A DNA stretch of 64,000 nucleotides from Actinobacillus capsulatus DSM 19761 (GTDB lineage: Bacteria > Pseudomonadota > Gammaproteobacteria > Enterobacterales > Pasteurellaceae): assembly GCF_000374285.1 (NCBI RefSeq), contig NZ_KB893938.1:53871-117870 (forward strand), read 5' to 3'. Shown in pieces: positions 47,783 to 55,645 of the stretch. Positions within the stretch are counted from its first letter, which is position 1; every line of letters begins with the position of its first letter. The notes under the pieces are model-generated. The model ran no database searches. It was not told the DNA's origin and was given only the letters and a program-made list of their open reading frames with translations. A program made the position numbers and the translations under genes.

Positions 47783-48400
47783 ATGAGCAAAGTAGAAATC
47801 GGTGGCGAGCTTTATTGGAAAGACGCAAACGGTAATTTAAAGCCGGACAATTTAGTAAAAGAAGTCGATAAAGTGCGTGATGAATTAGTGCGTAATTTTG
47901 CACAAAAAGCGATTGAGCAAAGCACGGCATTAGCAAAATTTAAGCGTTCAGTATTTGATGATGTTGGTGCGTTTATCAGCCTTTCGGCAGAAAAATACGG
48001 TGTAAAAATCGGTGGGGCGAAAGGCAACGTAAGCCTATTTACTTATGATGGCGAGTACAAAATGCAGTTAGCCGTGCAAGACCATATCCGCTTTGATGAA
48101 CGTATCCACGCAGCTAAAGCCTTGATTGATGAATGTTTGCACGACTGGTCAGAGGGGGCAAAGCCAGAGCTAAAAGCATTAATTGAAGATGCGTTTGAAG
48201 TGAATAAAGAAGGCAACCTATCAACCGCTAAGATTTTATCACTCCGCCGTGTAGAAATTGATGATGAACGTTGGAATCAAGCAATGACTGCTATTTCAGA
48301 TAGTGTACAAGTCGTCGGTAGTAAAGATTATGTGCGTTTTTATAAACGAAACCAAGATGGCAAATATGTGCCGATTGCATTAGATGTAGCGGCAGCTTAA
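47783..48400 (+). CDS. DUF3164 family phage protein
   Basis: The 205-residue protein matches the DUF3164 family common in Mu-like early regions (LYWKDANGNLKPDNLVKEVDKVRDELVRNFAQKA...). The function is unknown. It has a strong AGGAG start signal. Confidence 0.83.
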   Translation: MSKVEIGGELYWKDANGNLKPDNLVKEVDKVRDELVRNFAQKAIEQSTALAKFKRSVFDDVGAFISLSAEKYGVKIGGAKGNVSLFTYDGEYKMQLAVQDHIRFDERIHAAKALIDECLHDWSEGAKPELKALIEDAFEVNKEGNLSTAKILSLRRVEIDDERWNQAMTAISDSVQVVGSKDYVRFYKRNQDGKYVPIALDVAAA

Positions 48401-48471
48401 AGCATATTTAAAGCCTCTTTAAACCAAATTTAAAGGGGGCTTAATAATGTGTTTTAAACAGGAGAAATAAA

Positions 48472-48684
48472 ATGACAATCACAGAAAATCAAGACCTTCG
48501 CCAAGAAATGGCGAACTGTATTGAGCTTTTTGAAGAAGCGATGAAGTACGTTTACGAAGGCGATTTTAAAGGCGCTGGCGTACTTTGGGATAACGGCAGA
48601 AAATTAGCGTTTGAACTCAAAGCGAAGATTACAACACAAGAATCTAAACAGCGATTTAATGAAATTCAAAAAGTGATTAACTAG
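48472..48684 (+). CDS. Small early phage protein, unknown
   Basis: A 70-residue acidic helical protein (DLRQEMANCIELFEEAMKYVYEGDFKGAGVLWDNGRK...). It has a good CAGGAG Shine-Dalgarno. The preceding 70 bases hold an inverted repeat (AAGCCTCTTTAAA/TTTAAAGGGGGCTT). No family is recognised. Confidence 0.68.
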   Translation: MTITENQDLRQEMANCIELFEEAMKYVYEGDFKGAGVLWDNGRKLAFELKAKITTQESKQRFNEIQKVIN

Positions 48685-48694
48685 GAGGTATTTA

Positions 48695-48847
48695 GTGATT
48701 AAAAAACTAACAGAACAAGATCTTGAAGTGAATCGAGTTTACTCGGCAAAACGCCCAAGAACCTATGGTTTTCGCCGTTATTTAAATATGTGGGCAAAAG
48801 AAGATGTAACAGACTTAATGCCGGAAGAAGATTGGCGAACTGAATAA
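48695..48847 (+). CDS. Very small phage protein with GTG start
   Basis: A 50-residue protein (MIKKLTEQDLEVNRVYSAKRP..., ending EEDWRTE) that starts at a GTG five bases after a TAGGAGG Shine-Dalgarno. The neighbours upstream and downstream leave gaps of 10 and 8 bases, as in a packed operon. The sequence is conserved-looking but unassigned. Confidence 0.65.
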   Translation: MIKKLTEQDLEVNRVYSAKRPRTYGFRRYLNMWAKEDVTDLMPEEDWRTE

Positions 48848-48855
48848 GGGGTAAT

Positions 48856-49149
48856 ATGATCGAACAAGAATACAAAATCTGCTTAGAAGTAATTTTCAAA
48901 GATGAAAATGGCTTAAACCAAGTTGAGATTAATGCAAAAACAGACGTGCTTGGTGGACGTATTGCAAGAGTGGATTTTAATGGAAATAGCTTTGATATTT
49001 TAGAACGTTATGAAGAATTAATAACCTCAATGCAATTAGCTTTTTTAAATAGTAAAGAGACTTATAAAGTACGTATGCAAAAAGCAATTAATAAAACATT
49101 GAGTGATCTTTACGAGGAAGAAGATTGGGAAAATGAGGATGAAGAATGA
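48856..49149 (+). CDS. Small early phage protein, unknown
   Basis: A 97-residue acidic protein (MIEQEYKICLEVIFKDENGLNQ..., acidic tail EEEDWENEDEE). It overlaps the next gene by four bases (ATGA). No domain is recognised. Confidence 0.68.
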   Translation: MIEQEYKICLEVIFKDENGLNQVEINAKTDVLGGRIARVDFNGNSFDILERYEELITSMQLAFLNSKETYKVRMQKAINKTLSDLYEEEDWENEDEE

Positions 49150-49349
49150 TTAGATGTCCAAACTGTGGTGGCGACGTTGTTGAACGTAAAAGCCGAAGTA
49201 AAGGAGCCAAAGATCGTTACCGTTGTATTGGTGTGAAAAGAAGAACAGTTGAACACCACGAACATCATTCGGTAATTAAAGAATGGTATGAGCCATCTTG
49301 TGGACTATTTGGTATTAAAGATGTAGAACAAAAAAATGAGGATCTGTAA
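49146..49349 (+). CDS. Small zinc-ribbon-like phage protein
   Basis: A 67-residue protein with an N-terminal CPNCGGDVVERKSR and a later YRC that could form part of a zinc ribbon, plus a His-rich stretch (VEHHEHH). It resembles DNA-binding or Com-like small zinc proteins in style only. Confidence 0.65.
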   Translation: MIRCPNCGGDVVERKSRSKGAKDRYRCIGVKRRTVEHHEHHSVIKEWYEPSCGLFGIKDVEQKNEDL

Positions 49350-49358
49350 ATAACATTA

Positions 49359-49628
49359 ATGGAAGCAGAAAAGCATCTTGTTGAAAGAATACGAATCAAG
49401 AAAAATAATAACTGGATATCAGTTAAAGATTCGCTACCAGAAATTAATCCTATTTATGAGTTTTTTGAGAAAACAGGCGATTGTTTATTGTATGGATTGG
49501 AAGAGCAAGACGATATCCCGCATCAATTTATCGGCTATATGATACATGGGAATCGTTTTTACAGCGAAAACGGTGAATGTTACAAAGTAACTCACTGGCA
49601 ACCCTTGCCAAAACCACCTATCAAGTAA
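49359..49628 (+). CDS. DUF551 family phage protein
   Basis: An 89-residue protein with the DUF551 pattern: NNWISVKDSLPE at residues 16-27 and THWQPLPKPP near the end. The family is frequent in phages and of unknown function. It starts nine bases after the previous gene. Confidence 0.78.
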   Translation: MEAEKHLVERIRIKKNNNWISVKDSLPEINPIYEFFEKTGDCLLYGLEEQDDIPHQFIGYMIHGNRFYSENGECYKVTHWQPLPKPPIK

Positions 49629-49695
49629 GCTTATTTACAGCCCATTTAACCACCATTAAGTGGGCTGAATAATGGATTTTAAACGAGGTTTAAAC

Positions 49696-50158
49696 ATGAA
49701 ATGTAAATGTCCCGTGTGTGGAGCGGTTAACTCGCTTGACGCGCTTATTGCACATGATAAAGCCAGCGAAGCAGTTAGCCTTGCGTTATCGTTTAACGGT
49801 GAACTAGGTAAAGCGTTAATCGGCTATTTGGGACTATTTCCGTCCGGCTAAGTCAGCACTGAGTTTTGACCGTGTGGCAGCGATTTTAAACGAATTACTA
49901 CCTTGTGTGCAGGCACAACAAATCAAACGCGATGGTAAGGTCTACCCTGCGCCGATTGATGCATGGATTTATGCGATAAACAGTATGCTGGCAAACCGTC
50001 ATCACTTAAAACTGCCGATGAAGAATCACGGCTATTTATTTGAAGTGATCAGCTGTTGGCAAGGTCAAGCGGCAGGACAAATCATGGCTAAAACGCCGAC
50101 GCACAGCAAAACGTTGAGTACGATAAAAGGGATACAAGCATGGGCGAACAATGGTTAA
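49696..50158 (+). pseudogene. Mu-like early gene with zinc-motif N-terminus, frameshifted
   Basis: The first frame gives MKCKCPVCGAVNSLDALIAH followed by a stretch ending GYLGLFPSG and a stop at 49,851. The next frame continues without a gap of homology: FRPAKSALSFDRVAAILNELLP, then AWIYAINSMLANRHHL. Removing one T from the TTT at about 49,837-49,839 joins GLF to RPAKSALS and restores a single protein of about 153 residues of a kind found in FluMu-like phages. It is either a real mutation or a sequence error. Confidence 0.78.
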
Positions 50159-50514
50159 AAAAGACGATTGCTAACGGCTTTAGCATGTTGGTGTTGCTTA
50201 AACTTAAAAATGCGCCGAAGGAAGACGAAATCGCTCACACGATGGAAGCATGGTTTAGGGTGATCACTTATAAAAAACGGTTTGTGCAAGCAATAGACGA
50301 ACCGAGATTTAACGAGGCATTTATTAGACTAGCGCAAACCTGTGAATGGTTTCCAACACCAAAAGAATTGTTTGAAGCACTACCGCGTCGAGTGGTACCG
50401 GAGTCGTTAAAAATCGAACAGCAAATCGACCCGCAAATAGCAGAGCATCATATTAAGCAAATCAAGCAAATGTTAAGAGGTGTACATGTCGAAATTAAAC
50501 CTAACAAGACCTAA
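50140..50514 (+). CDS. Mu gp16-like phage protein
   Basis: A 124-residue protein (MGEQWLKKTIANGFSMLVLL...CEWFPTPKELFEALPRR) that lies between the zinc-motif gene and gemA in many Mu-like phages. The function is unknown. It overlaps both neighbours, so translation is coupled. A dead relative lies at 32,700. Confidence 0.75.
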   Translation: MGEQWLKKTIANGFSMLVLLKLKNAPKEDEIAHTMEAWFRVITYKKRFVQAIDEPRFNEAFIRLAQTCEWFPTPKELFEALPRRVVPESLKIEQQIDPQIAEHHIKQIKQMLRGVHVEIKPNKT

Positions 50515-50956
50515 GCTCATTCAGCTCATCCACGTCGCGAAAACAAAGCTTATGATGGATGAGTCGAGCTACCGAATTATGCTCGAAAAGTTAACCGGTA
50601 AAACCAGCTGCCGTCAAATGGGTATTGCCGAATTAATGCGGGTGTACGACCACATGAAAAAGAAGGGCTTTAAAGTACAACCGAAAAAAGGACTGTCACC
50701 GGTGACAGAAAATGCCAGAGTAAAATCTAACATTGCGCACAAAATCCGTGCTGTGTGGATTGATATGTACAAAAGCGGCATTATCAAAGATGGCTCGGAG
50801 CAAGCACTCAATAAATTTATGCACAAATCATTGTTTAAAGGTCAAGTAAGACAAAAGCATGCATTAATTAAGCTTAATGTACAAAGTTTAGATAACCGAG
50901 AGGCAACGCAACTACTCGAAATGCTGAAAAAATGGCAAGGGAGAATGACAAAATGA
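50486..50956 (+). CDS. gemA: GemA-like protein (DUF1018)
   Basis: The 156-residue protein matches DUF1018/GemA: LTRPKLIQLIHVAKTKLMMDESSYRIML and a C-terminal KIRAVWIDMYKSG and LLEMLKKWQG. Mu GemA affects host gene expression and DNA topology. The start at 50486 gives the family N-terminus. It overlaps the previous gene and ends in an ATGA overlap with mor. Confidence 0.87.
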   Translation: MSKLNLTRPKLIQLIHVAKTKLMMDESSYRIMLEKLTGKTSCRQMGIAELMRVYDHMKKKGFKVQPKKGLSPVTENARVKSNIAHKIRAVWIDMYKSGIIKDGSEQALNKFMHKSLFKGQVRQKHALIKLNVQSLDNREATQLLEMLKKWQGRMTK

Positions 50957-51372
50957 ACGACAATCAACAAGACTTATTTGCCGACGACCACGAACTAGTC
51001 GGACAGTTGTTTGATAAATTGGATAATATCCCTGACGATGAATTAAGTAAGTATTGGGGAAGCGTGCTTGCTGATTTAGTCTCGGTCATTAAGACGGAAC
51101 TGCGTCGTCAAGGCAAAAGCTTTGATGATAAAACCATCGAAAAGATCGTGCTTGTTATGTCCCATTATTTAGGCGGGCAGGCTATCTATCTGCCGCGTGG
51201 TGATCGATTAAAAGAAGCATTACGTGATTATACAATTTTTGATCAGTTTAACGGTAAAAATATGCCGGAATTAAGTAAACGATTTAACTTGTCCGAACCA
51301 CATATTTATGCGATTATCCGTAAACAGCGGAAACTGATTAAAAAACGACTCCAGCCTGAGTTGTCTTATTAG
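50953..51372 (+). CDS. mor: Mor-like middle transcription activator
   Basis: A 139-residue protein of the Mor/C family with the C-terminal DNA-binding region IYLPRGDRLKEALRDYTIFDQFNGKNMPELSKRFNLSEPHIYAIIRKQRKLI. In Mu, Mor activates the middle promoter and C the late promoters. No separate C gene is seen downstream, so this single protein may drive lysis and structural genes here (inference). Confidence 0.9.
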   Translation: MNDNQQDLFADDHELVGQLFDKLDNIPDDELSKYWGSVLADLVSVIKTELRRQGKSFDDKTIEKIVLVMSHYLGGQAIYLPRGDRLKEALRDYTIFDQFNGKNMPELSKRFNLSEPHIYAIIRKQRKLIKKRLQPELSY

Positions 51373-51420
51373 TTTTTGTTTGATACACCACAAACCCAAC
51401 CTATCTCCTTATTGATTTAC

Positions 51421-51453
51421 ACTCCCTTTAAATTGTTAAAGGGAGTTTTTTTT
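51421..51453 (+). terminator. Terminator overlapping the endolysin ribosome site
   Basis: ACTCCCTTTAA and TTAAAGGGAGT form an 11-base stem with a four-base loop, followed by eight T residues that touch the endolysin ATG at 51454. The 3' arm contains GGGAG, which is the only Shine-Dalgarno for the endolysin. The hairpin can therefore both stop the early transcript and hide the ribosome site. Confidence 0.75.
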
Positions 51454-51999
51454 ATGTCCTTACCTATTTTCAAAATCGTTGTGCATTGCTCTGCAACGCA
51501 GAACGGTAAATCACTAAAACAAGCAGACAAAACATCTGCTCAAGTCATTGATAGCTGGCATAAAGAACGTGGCTATAAGCGTTCAGCAGTAGCGGTAAAA
51601 AATTTTAACGCTCATCTCAAACATATTGGCTATCACTTTGTAATTGATATTGATGGTTCTATTGAAACAGGTCGTCAAGTCGGCGAAATCGGCGCTCACG
51701 TAAAAGGTCATAACAGCAATTCTGTTGGTATCTGTTTAATCGGTGGCATTAGTGCAAGTGGTAAAAATCACGCTGAATATACTGAAGCACAGTGGCAATC
51801 ATTACATAAGCTGTTACGTGAACTAGAAGCCAAGCATCCAAAAGCAAAAATCTATGGTCATCGTGACTTATCTCCAGACTTAAATAACGATGGCAAGATC
51901 ACTAAAAACGAATGGCTAAAAGACTGCCCGTGTTTTGACGTATGGTCTTGGCTTGATTCTGAGCAAGTCGTGAATTTAGAACACTTATATAAGGATTAA
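51454..51999 (+). CDS. Phage endolysin, N-acetylmuramoyl-L-alanine amidase
   Basis: A 181-residue amidase_2-type enzyme with zinc ligands in IVVHCSAT, GAHVKGHN and YGHRDLSPDLNN..DCPCFD, and the substrate strand GYHFVIDIDGSIETGR. It cleaves the peptide from the glycan at lysis. The ATG follows the terminator hairpin; the longer upstream frame includes the hairpin and is rejected. Confidence 0.9.
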   Translation: MSLPIFKIVVHCSATQNGKSLKQADKTSAQVIDSWHKERGYKRSAVAVKNFNAHLKHIGYHFVIDIDGSIETGRQVGEIGAHVKGHNSNSVGICLIGGISASGKNHAEYTEAQWQSLHKLLRELEAKHPKAKIYGHRDLSPDLNNDGKITKNEWLKDCPCFDVWSWLDSEQVVNLEHLYKD

Positions 52000-52005
52000 A
52001 ACAGC

Positions 52006-52227
52006 ATGAAAGATTTGATTTCAAACGGAGATGGTCGCTTATCAACGACTGCAACAATCCAATTTTTCGGCTTTTTAGCAAGCCTGATCATCATGATTTA
52101 TTGCGTATATATGGATAAGCCTTATGTTCCCGAGCTGTTTAGCACGTTTTTATTTGCATGTGTTGGCACAGCCGCAACGAAAGGCGCAGTGAGCGCATTT
52201 AAACGTTCTCGTTCGGAGGAAGAATAA
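52006..52227 (+). CDS. Holin-like protein (DUF2644)
   Basis: A 73-residue protein with two membrane segments and a basic C-terminus (AFKRSRSEEE). It matches the DUF2644 type found in Haemophilus phages. Its place between endolysin and spanin genes supports a holin role. It overlaps the next gene by one base. Confidence 0.78.
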   Translation: MKDLISNGDGRLSTTATIQFFGFLASLIIMIYCVYMDKPYVPELFSTFLFACVGTAATKGAVSAFKRSRSEEE

Positions 52228-52493
52228 TGTTTACAACTCAACTTGCCGCTATTGTATCAGCAGTAGCATTACTTGGAGGCTGGGGCGTATTTAAAAGCGT
52301 ACAAGTCAGCCGAGAAAAAAAGAAAAATCAAGCGCTATTGCAGAAAAATGAACAGTTAAAAGCTGCTAAAGCGGTAGCTGAAACCAAAGTAAAGAATTTT
52401 GAAGTGAGAAAGCAAAATGAAGAAAACATTAGTAGCACTAGCCGTGACGGGGTTATTGACCGCTTGCACACCGACGGTGACTTACGTGACTAA
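52227..52493 (+). CDS. Inner-membrane spanin, Rz-like (DUF2681)
   Basis: An 88-residue protein with one N-terminal membrane helix and a coiled coil (SREKKKNQALLQKNEQLKAAKAVAETKVKNFEV), matching the DUF2681 type. It fits an i-spanin. Its 3' end contains the start of the Rz1-like lipoprotein in another frame. Confidence 0.78.
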   Translation: MFTTQLAAIVSAVALLGGWGVFKSVQVSREKKKNQALLQKNEQLKAAKAVAETKVKNFEVRKQNEENISSTSRDGVIDRLHTDGDLRD

Positions 52494-52623
52494 TACGTCT
52501 TGTGCGGGCTTTTCAGTCATTAAAGCAAGCCGTAAAGATACGACCGAAACGTTAGCACAAATTTTAGTGCATAACACCACCTATCGCCAAATCTGTAAAG
52601 ACGCAGAACAAAAGGATGAGTAA
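52417..52623 (+). CDS. Outer-membrane spanin, Rz1-like lipoprotein
   Basis: A 68-residue lipoprotein (MKKTLVALAVTGLLTAC, Cys17 lipobox) that starts inside the Rz-like gene in a different frame and overlaps it by 77 bases. This is the classic overlapping Rz/Rz1 arrangement. Together the two would bridge and fuse inner and outer membranes at lysis. Confidence 0.8.
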   Translation: MKKTLVALAVTGLLTACTPTVTYVTNTSCAGFSVIKASRKDTTETLAQILVHNTTYRQICKDAEQKDE

Positions 52624-52850
52624 TGCCAGATTTATTAGATCGCATTTCTGAATGTGAAGAACAGATTTTAGAAATGCAACTCGCACCGCATTTAGAGACA
52701 GAGTTATCAGATGACGAAATTGACGCTATCGCACAAGCCGGGCGTCAATGTAGCGAATGCGGTTTACCGATTCCAGTAGCTCGTTTGCGTGCAGAGCCTA
52801 CGGCTCATCGCTGCATTAGTTGCCAAGAGGATTGGGAGTCAGGACGATGA
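52623..52850 (+). CDS. TraR/DksA-type zinc-finger protein
   Basis: A 75-residue protein with a C4 zinc finger (CSECGLPIPVARLRAEPTAHRCISCQ), as in the TraR/DksA family and Mu gp-type proteins. TraR-like proteins bind the RNA-polymerase secondary channel; the DDEID segment before the finger fits. The start overlaps the previous stop by one base. Confidence 0.85.
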   Translation: MPDLLDRISECEEQILEMQLAPHLETELSDDEIDAIAQAGRQCSECGLPIPVARLRAEPTAHRCISCQEDWESGR

Positions 52851-53176
52851 TGAATGATTTATTTGAATTTGTACGAGCCAATTTCGGTGTCATTTCCACC
52901 GTTGCCGCTGTGGTCGCTGGAGCATTTTGGCTGAAACTTGACAGTAAATATGCGAAAAAAAACGATATTGGACAGTTGCTAGAAGTGGCTAAAAATCACG
53001 ACAGCCGTATTGCTATGCTGGAAAAACAAGTAGAAAACTTACCCACGGCGGTTGATGTGGAACGTTTAAAAACATTAGTGACTGATGTTAAAGGCGACAC
53101 CAAAGCAACAAGCCGTCAGATGGATGCAGTCAGTCATCAGCTTGGACTTTTACTAGAGGCTAAATTAAAGGAATAG
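52847..53176 (+). CDS. DUF2730 (Mu gp25-type) phage protein
   Basis: A 109-residue protein with an N-terminal membrane helix (FGVISTVAAVVAGAFWLKL) and a coiled tail. It matches the DUF2730 type found before the terminase genes in Mu-like phages. The function is unknown. The start overlaps the zinc-finger gene stop. Confidence 0.75.
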   Translation: MMNDLFEFVRANFGVISTVAAVVAGAFWLKLDSKYAKKNDIGQLLEVAKNHDSRIAMLEKQVENLPTAVDVERLKTLVTDVKGDTKATSRQMDAVSHQLGLLLEAKLKE

Positions 53177-53181
53177 TAAGA

Positions 53182-53475
53182 ATGTTAAAAGATTTATTAA
53201 CGCAAGACCAACGCTTAGTTATTTTGCGCTCTCTTGCGGACGCAGGTTATGACGCAAACGAATCGATTATTAGCGATTGCTTAGACTTGTACGGTCATGA
53301 TATTAGCCGTGATTTAGTGCGTAATCATTTGAACTGGCTGGAAGAACAAGGTCTGGTGAAAGTGCAACGTTTACAAGATGGCTATATGGTCGCAACCATT
53401 ACTCAACGTGGTTTAGATGTGTCACAGGGACGTGCTTTTGTGGACGGTGTAAAACGCCCACGTCCAAAAATTTAA
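53182..53475 (+). CDS. Mu gp26-type phage protein (VpaChn25_0724 family)
   Basis: A 97-residue winged-helix-like protein (ILRSLADAGYDANESIISDCLDLYGHDISRDLVRNHLNWLEEQGLVKVQ). It resembles the small family placed between DUF2730 and DUF3486 genes in Mu-like phages. A role in packaging or regulation is possible but unproven. Confidence 0.78.
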   Translation: MLKDLLTQDQRLVILRSLADAGYDANESIISDCLDLYGHDISRDLVRNHLNWLEEQGLVKVQRLQDGYMVATITQRGLDVSQGRAFVDGVKRPRPKI

Positions 53476-53508
53476 ACGGTTTTTAAACAAAATTTAAGGA
53501 GCGTTTAA

Positions 53509-54081
53509 ATGAGCGATAAAACAACACGTGGACGTGCCAGCAAAGTTGATTTGTTGCCACCGAATATTAAGACACAGCTAGCAGCAATGTTACGAGACAA
53601 ACAATTCTCACAGGCTGAAATATTAGAAGAAATCAATAATCTGATTATTGACTGTGGTTTACCAAATGAAATGCAACTAAGCAAAACTGGACTAAACCGC
53701 TATGCTTCCCGTATGGAAAAAATGGGGACAAAAATTCGTCAAGCACGTGAAGTCGCTGAAGTATGGACAAAGCAACTCGGCGAAGCACCACAGTCAGATA
53801 TTGGTAAGCTACTAATGGAAGCTGTTAAAACCATGGCATTTGATTTAACCATTACTGCTGATGAAAAAGTAGCGAAAGACCCTAAATTTTTGAATCAGCT
53901 TGCTTTGATTGCGAATCGTATTGAACAAGCTCAAAGCATATCTGAAGAACGCGAACGCAAAGTCCGTAAAGAAGTTGCCCAGCAGGCGGCTGAAACAGCT
54001 GAGAAAGTTGTGGTACAAGCTGGGTTATCAGCAGAAACAGTCAAAACGATTAAGGAACAAATTTTAGGCATCGCATTATGA
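53509..54081 (+). CDS. Small terminase subunit-like protein (DUF3486, Mu gp27)
   Basis: A 190-residue protein of the DUF3486 family (RGRASKVDLLPPNIKTQLAAMLRDKQFSQAEILEEINNLI...LSKTGLNRYASRMEKMG). It is thought to be the small terminase of Mu-like phages and overlaps the large terminase start by four bases. Confidence 0.85.
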   Translation: MSDKTTRGRASKVDLLPPNIKTQLAAMLRDKQFSQAEILEEINNLIIDCGLPNEMQLSKTGLNRYASRMEKMGTKIRQAREVAEVWTKQLGEAPQSDIGKLLMEAVKTMAFDLTITADEKVAKDPKFLNQLALIANRIEQAQSISEERERKVRKEVAQQAAETAEKVVVQAGLSAETVKTIKEQILGIAL

Positions 54082-55636
54082 CATTAATGAATGAACGCCC
54101 CTTAAATGAATTATCGAAAGAATGTCAAGACTTTTTAGATAATCTTCATTTATTTGATCCGAAAGAATTATTACTTTTTTATCAAAAAAAATGGATTGCA
54201 GACAATAGTCAACTAAAAATAGCTGAGAAAACTCGGCGATGTGGATTAACGTGGGCAGAAGCCGCTGACAATGCTTTAGTCTCTAGTACAATGCGTAGAG
54301 ATGGGGGCGATAATGTTTTTTATGTGGGCTCAAATAAAGAGATGGCACGAGAATACATTGATGCGGCTGCAATGTGGTCAAAAGCATTTAATTATGCTGC
54401 AAGCGAAACACAAGAAGAAGTATTAACTGATGAAAAAGAAGGGAAAGATATTCTCACTTTTGTAATTCATTTTGCATCAGGTTTTAAGGTTAAAGCATTA
54501 TCTAGCCGACCATCAAATTTACGTGGTATGCAAGGCATTGTTGTGATTGATGAAGCTGCCTTCCACGATGATTTAGCTGCTTTGATTAAAGCGGCTCTTG
54601 CTTTAACTATGTGGGGTTCTAAAGTCAGGATTATCTCAACGCACAACGGAGTAGATAATTTATTTAATCAACTTATTCTTGATAGTCGAGCTGGCAGAAA
54701 AGACTACTCTGTACATACTATCACAATTGATGATGCGTGCGCAGATGGTCTATATAAGCGGATTTATTAAAAAATACAGCTTCTGAAGAAGACGCTCTAG
54801 AAGAATATTACTGCGTGCCGAAACGTAGTTCCGGTGGCTACATCCCTCGTCCTTTAATTGATCGTGCAGCCGATGAAAGCAAAGTCATTTTACGCTTTGA
54901 ATGTGATGACAAATTTATCACGTATTCAGAAACTGAACGTGAAGTGATGACCGCAGAATGGTTATTAAAAGACGTATTGCCACAGCTTGAAAGCCTAAAC
55001 AAAGACTACCGACACAGTTTTGGTGTGGACTTTGCAAGAAGTGGCGACTTAAGTGTATTTAGTGTTTGTGCCTGTTTGCCTAATACCGCTCGCCATATTG
55101 AATTAACCCTTGAAATCCGCAACTGCCCTTACGACCAACAAAAGCAAATTATGCTGTTTGTATTGTCGAAGCTCCCCCGTTTTATCGGCGCAGCCTTTGA
55201 TGCAACGGGCAACGGTGGCTATTTAGCCGAAAGTGCCTTGTTGCGTTACGGTTCGTCTATGGTAGAAACCGTACAACTTAATGATAAATGGTACCGTGAA
55301 TGGATGCCTAAATATAAAGCTTTATATGAATCTGACCTTATCCGTATTCCAAAGGATGAGGAAACTATTCTAGACCAAGGGCACATTGTGGTGATCAACG
55401 GTGTGCCGAAAATTGACAAATCACGCTCACAAGGTAAAAGCGGTAAACGTCATGGCGACTCTGCAGTAGCGTACTGTATGGCTGTTAGAGCAAGTTATAT
55501 GACCGGTGGTGAAATTGATTTTATCCCGCTGCCTGCAAAACATACGGATACGCCGAACGGCTATAGTTTTAATTACTCAAACAGCGAAATGGAAGACTTA
55601 ACTGCTGCGTTTGGCTCGGATTGGGATAATATTTAA
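54078..55636 (+). pseudogene. Large terminase (Mu gp28) gene broken by a small deletion
   Basis: The N-terminal ATPase half runs 54,078-54,770 (KTRRCGLTWAEAADNA as Walker A region, MQGIVVIDEAAFHDD as Walker B) and stops after CADGLYKRIY. The C-terminal nuclease half resumes in another frame at about 54,765 (ADLLKNTASEEDALEEYYCVPKRSSGGYIPRPLIDRAA...GVDFARSGDLS). Around 20 residues normally found between these blocks (a GIEWTPE-type segment) are missing. A deletion with frameshift therefore splits the gene and should abolish DNA packaging. Confidence 0.85.
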
Positions 55637-55645
55637 GGACTTTTT

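Noticed and set aside
54740..54830. Programmed frameshift in the terminase gene
   Set aside because: A conserved segment is missing as well, and there is no slippery heptamer with a downstream stem at the junction; deletion is simpler.
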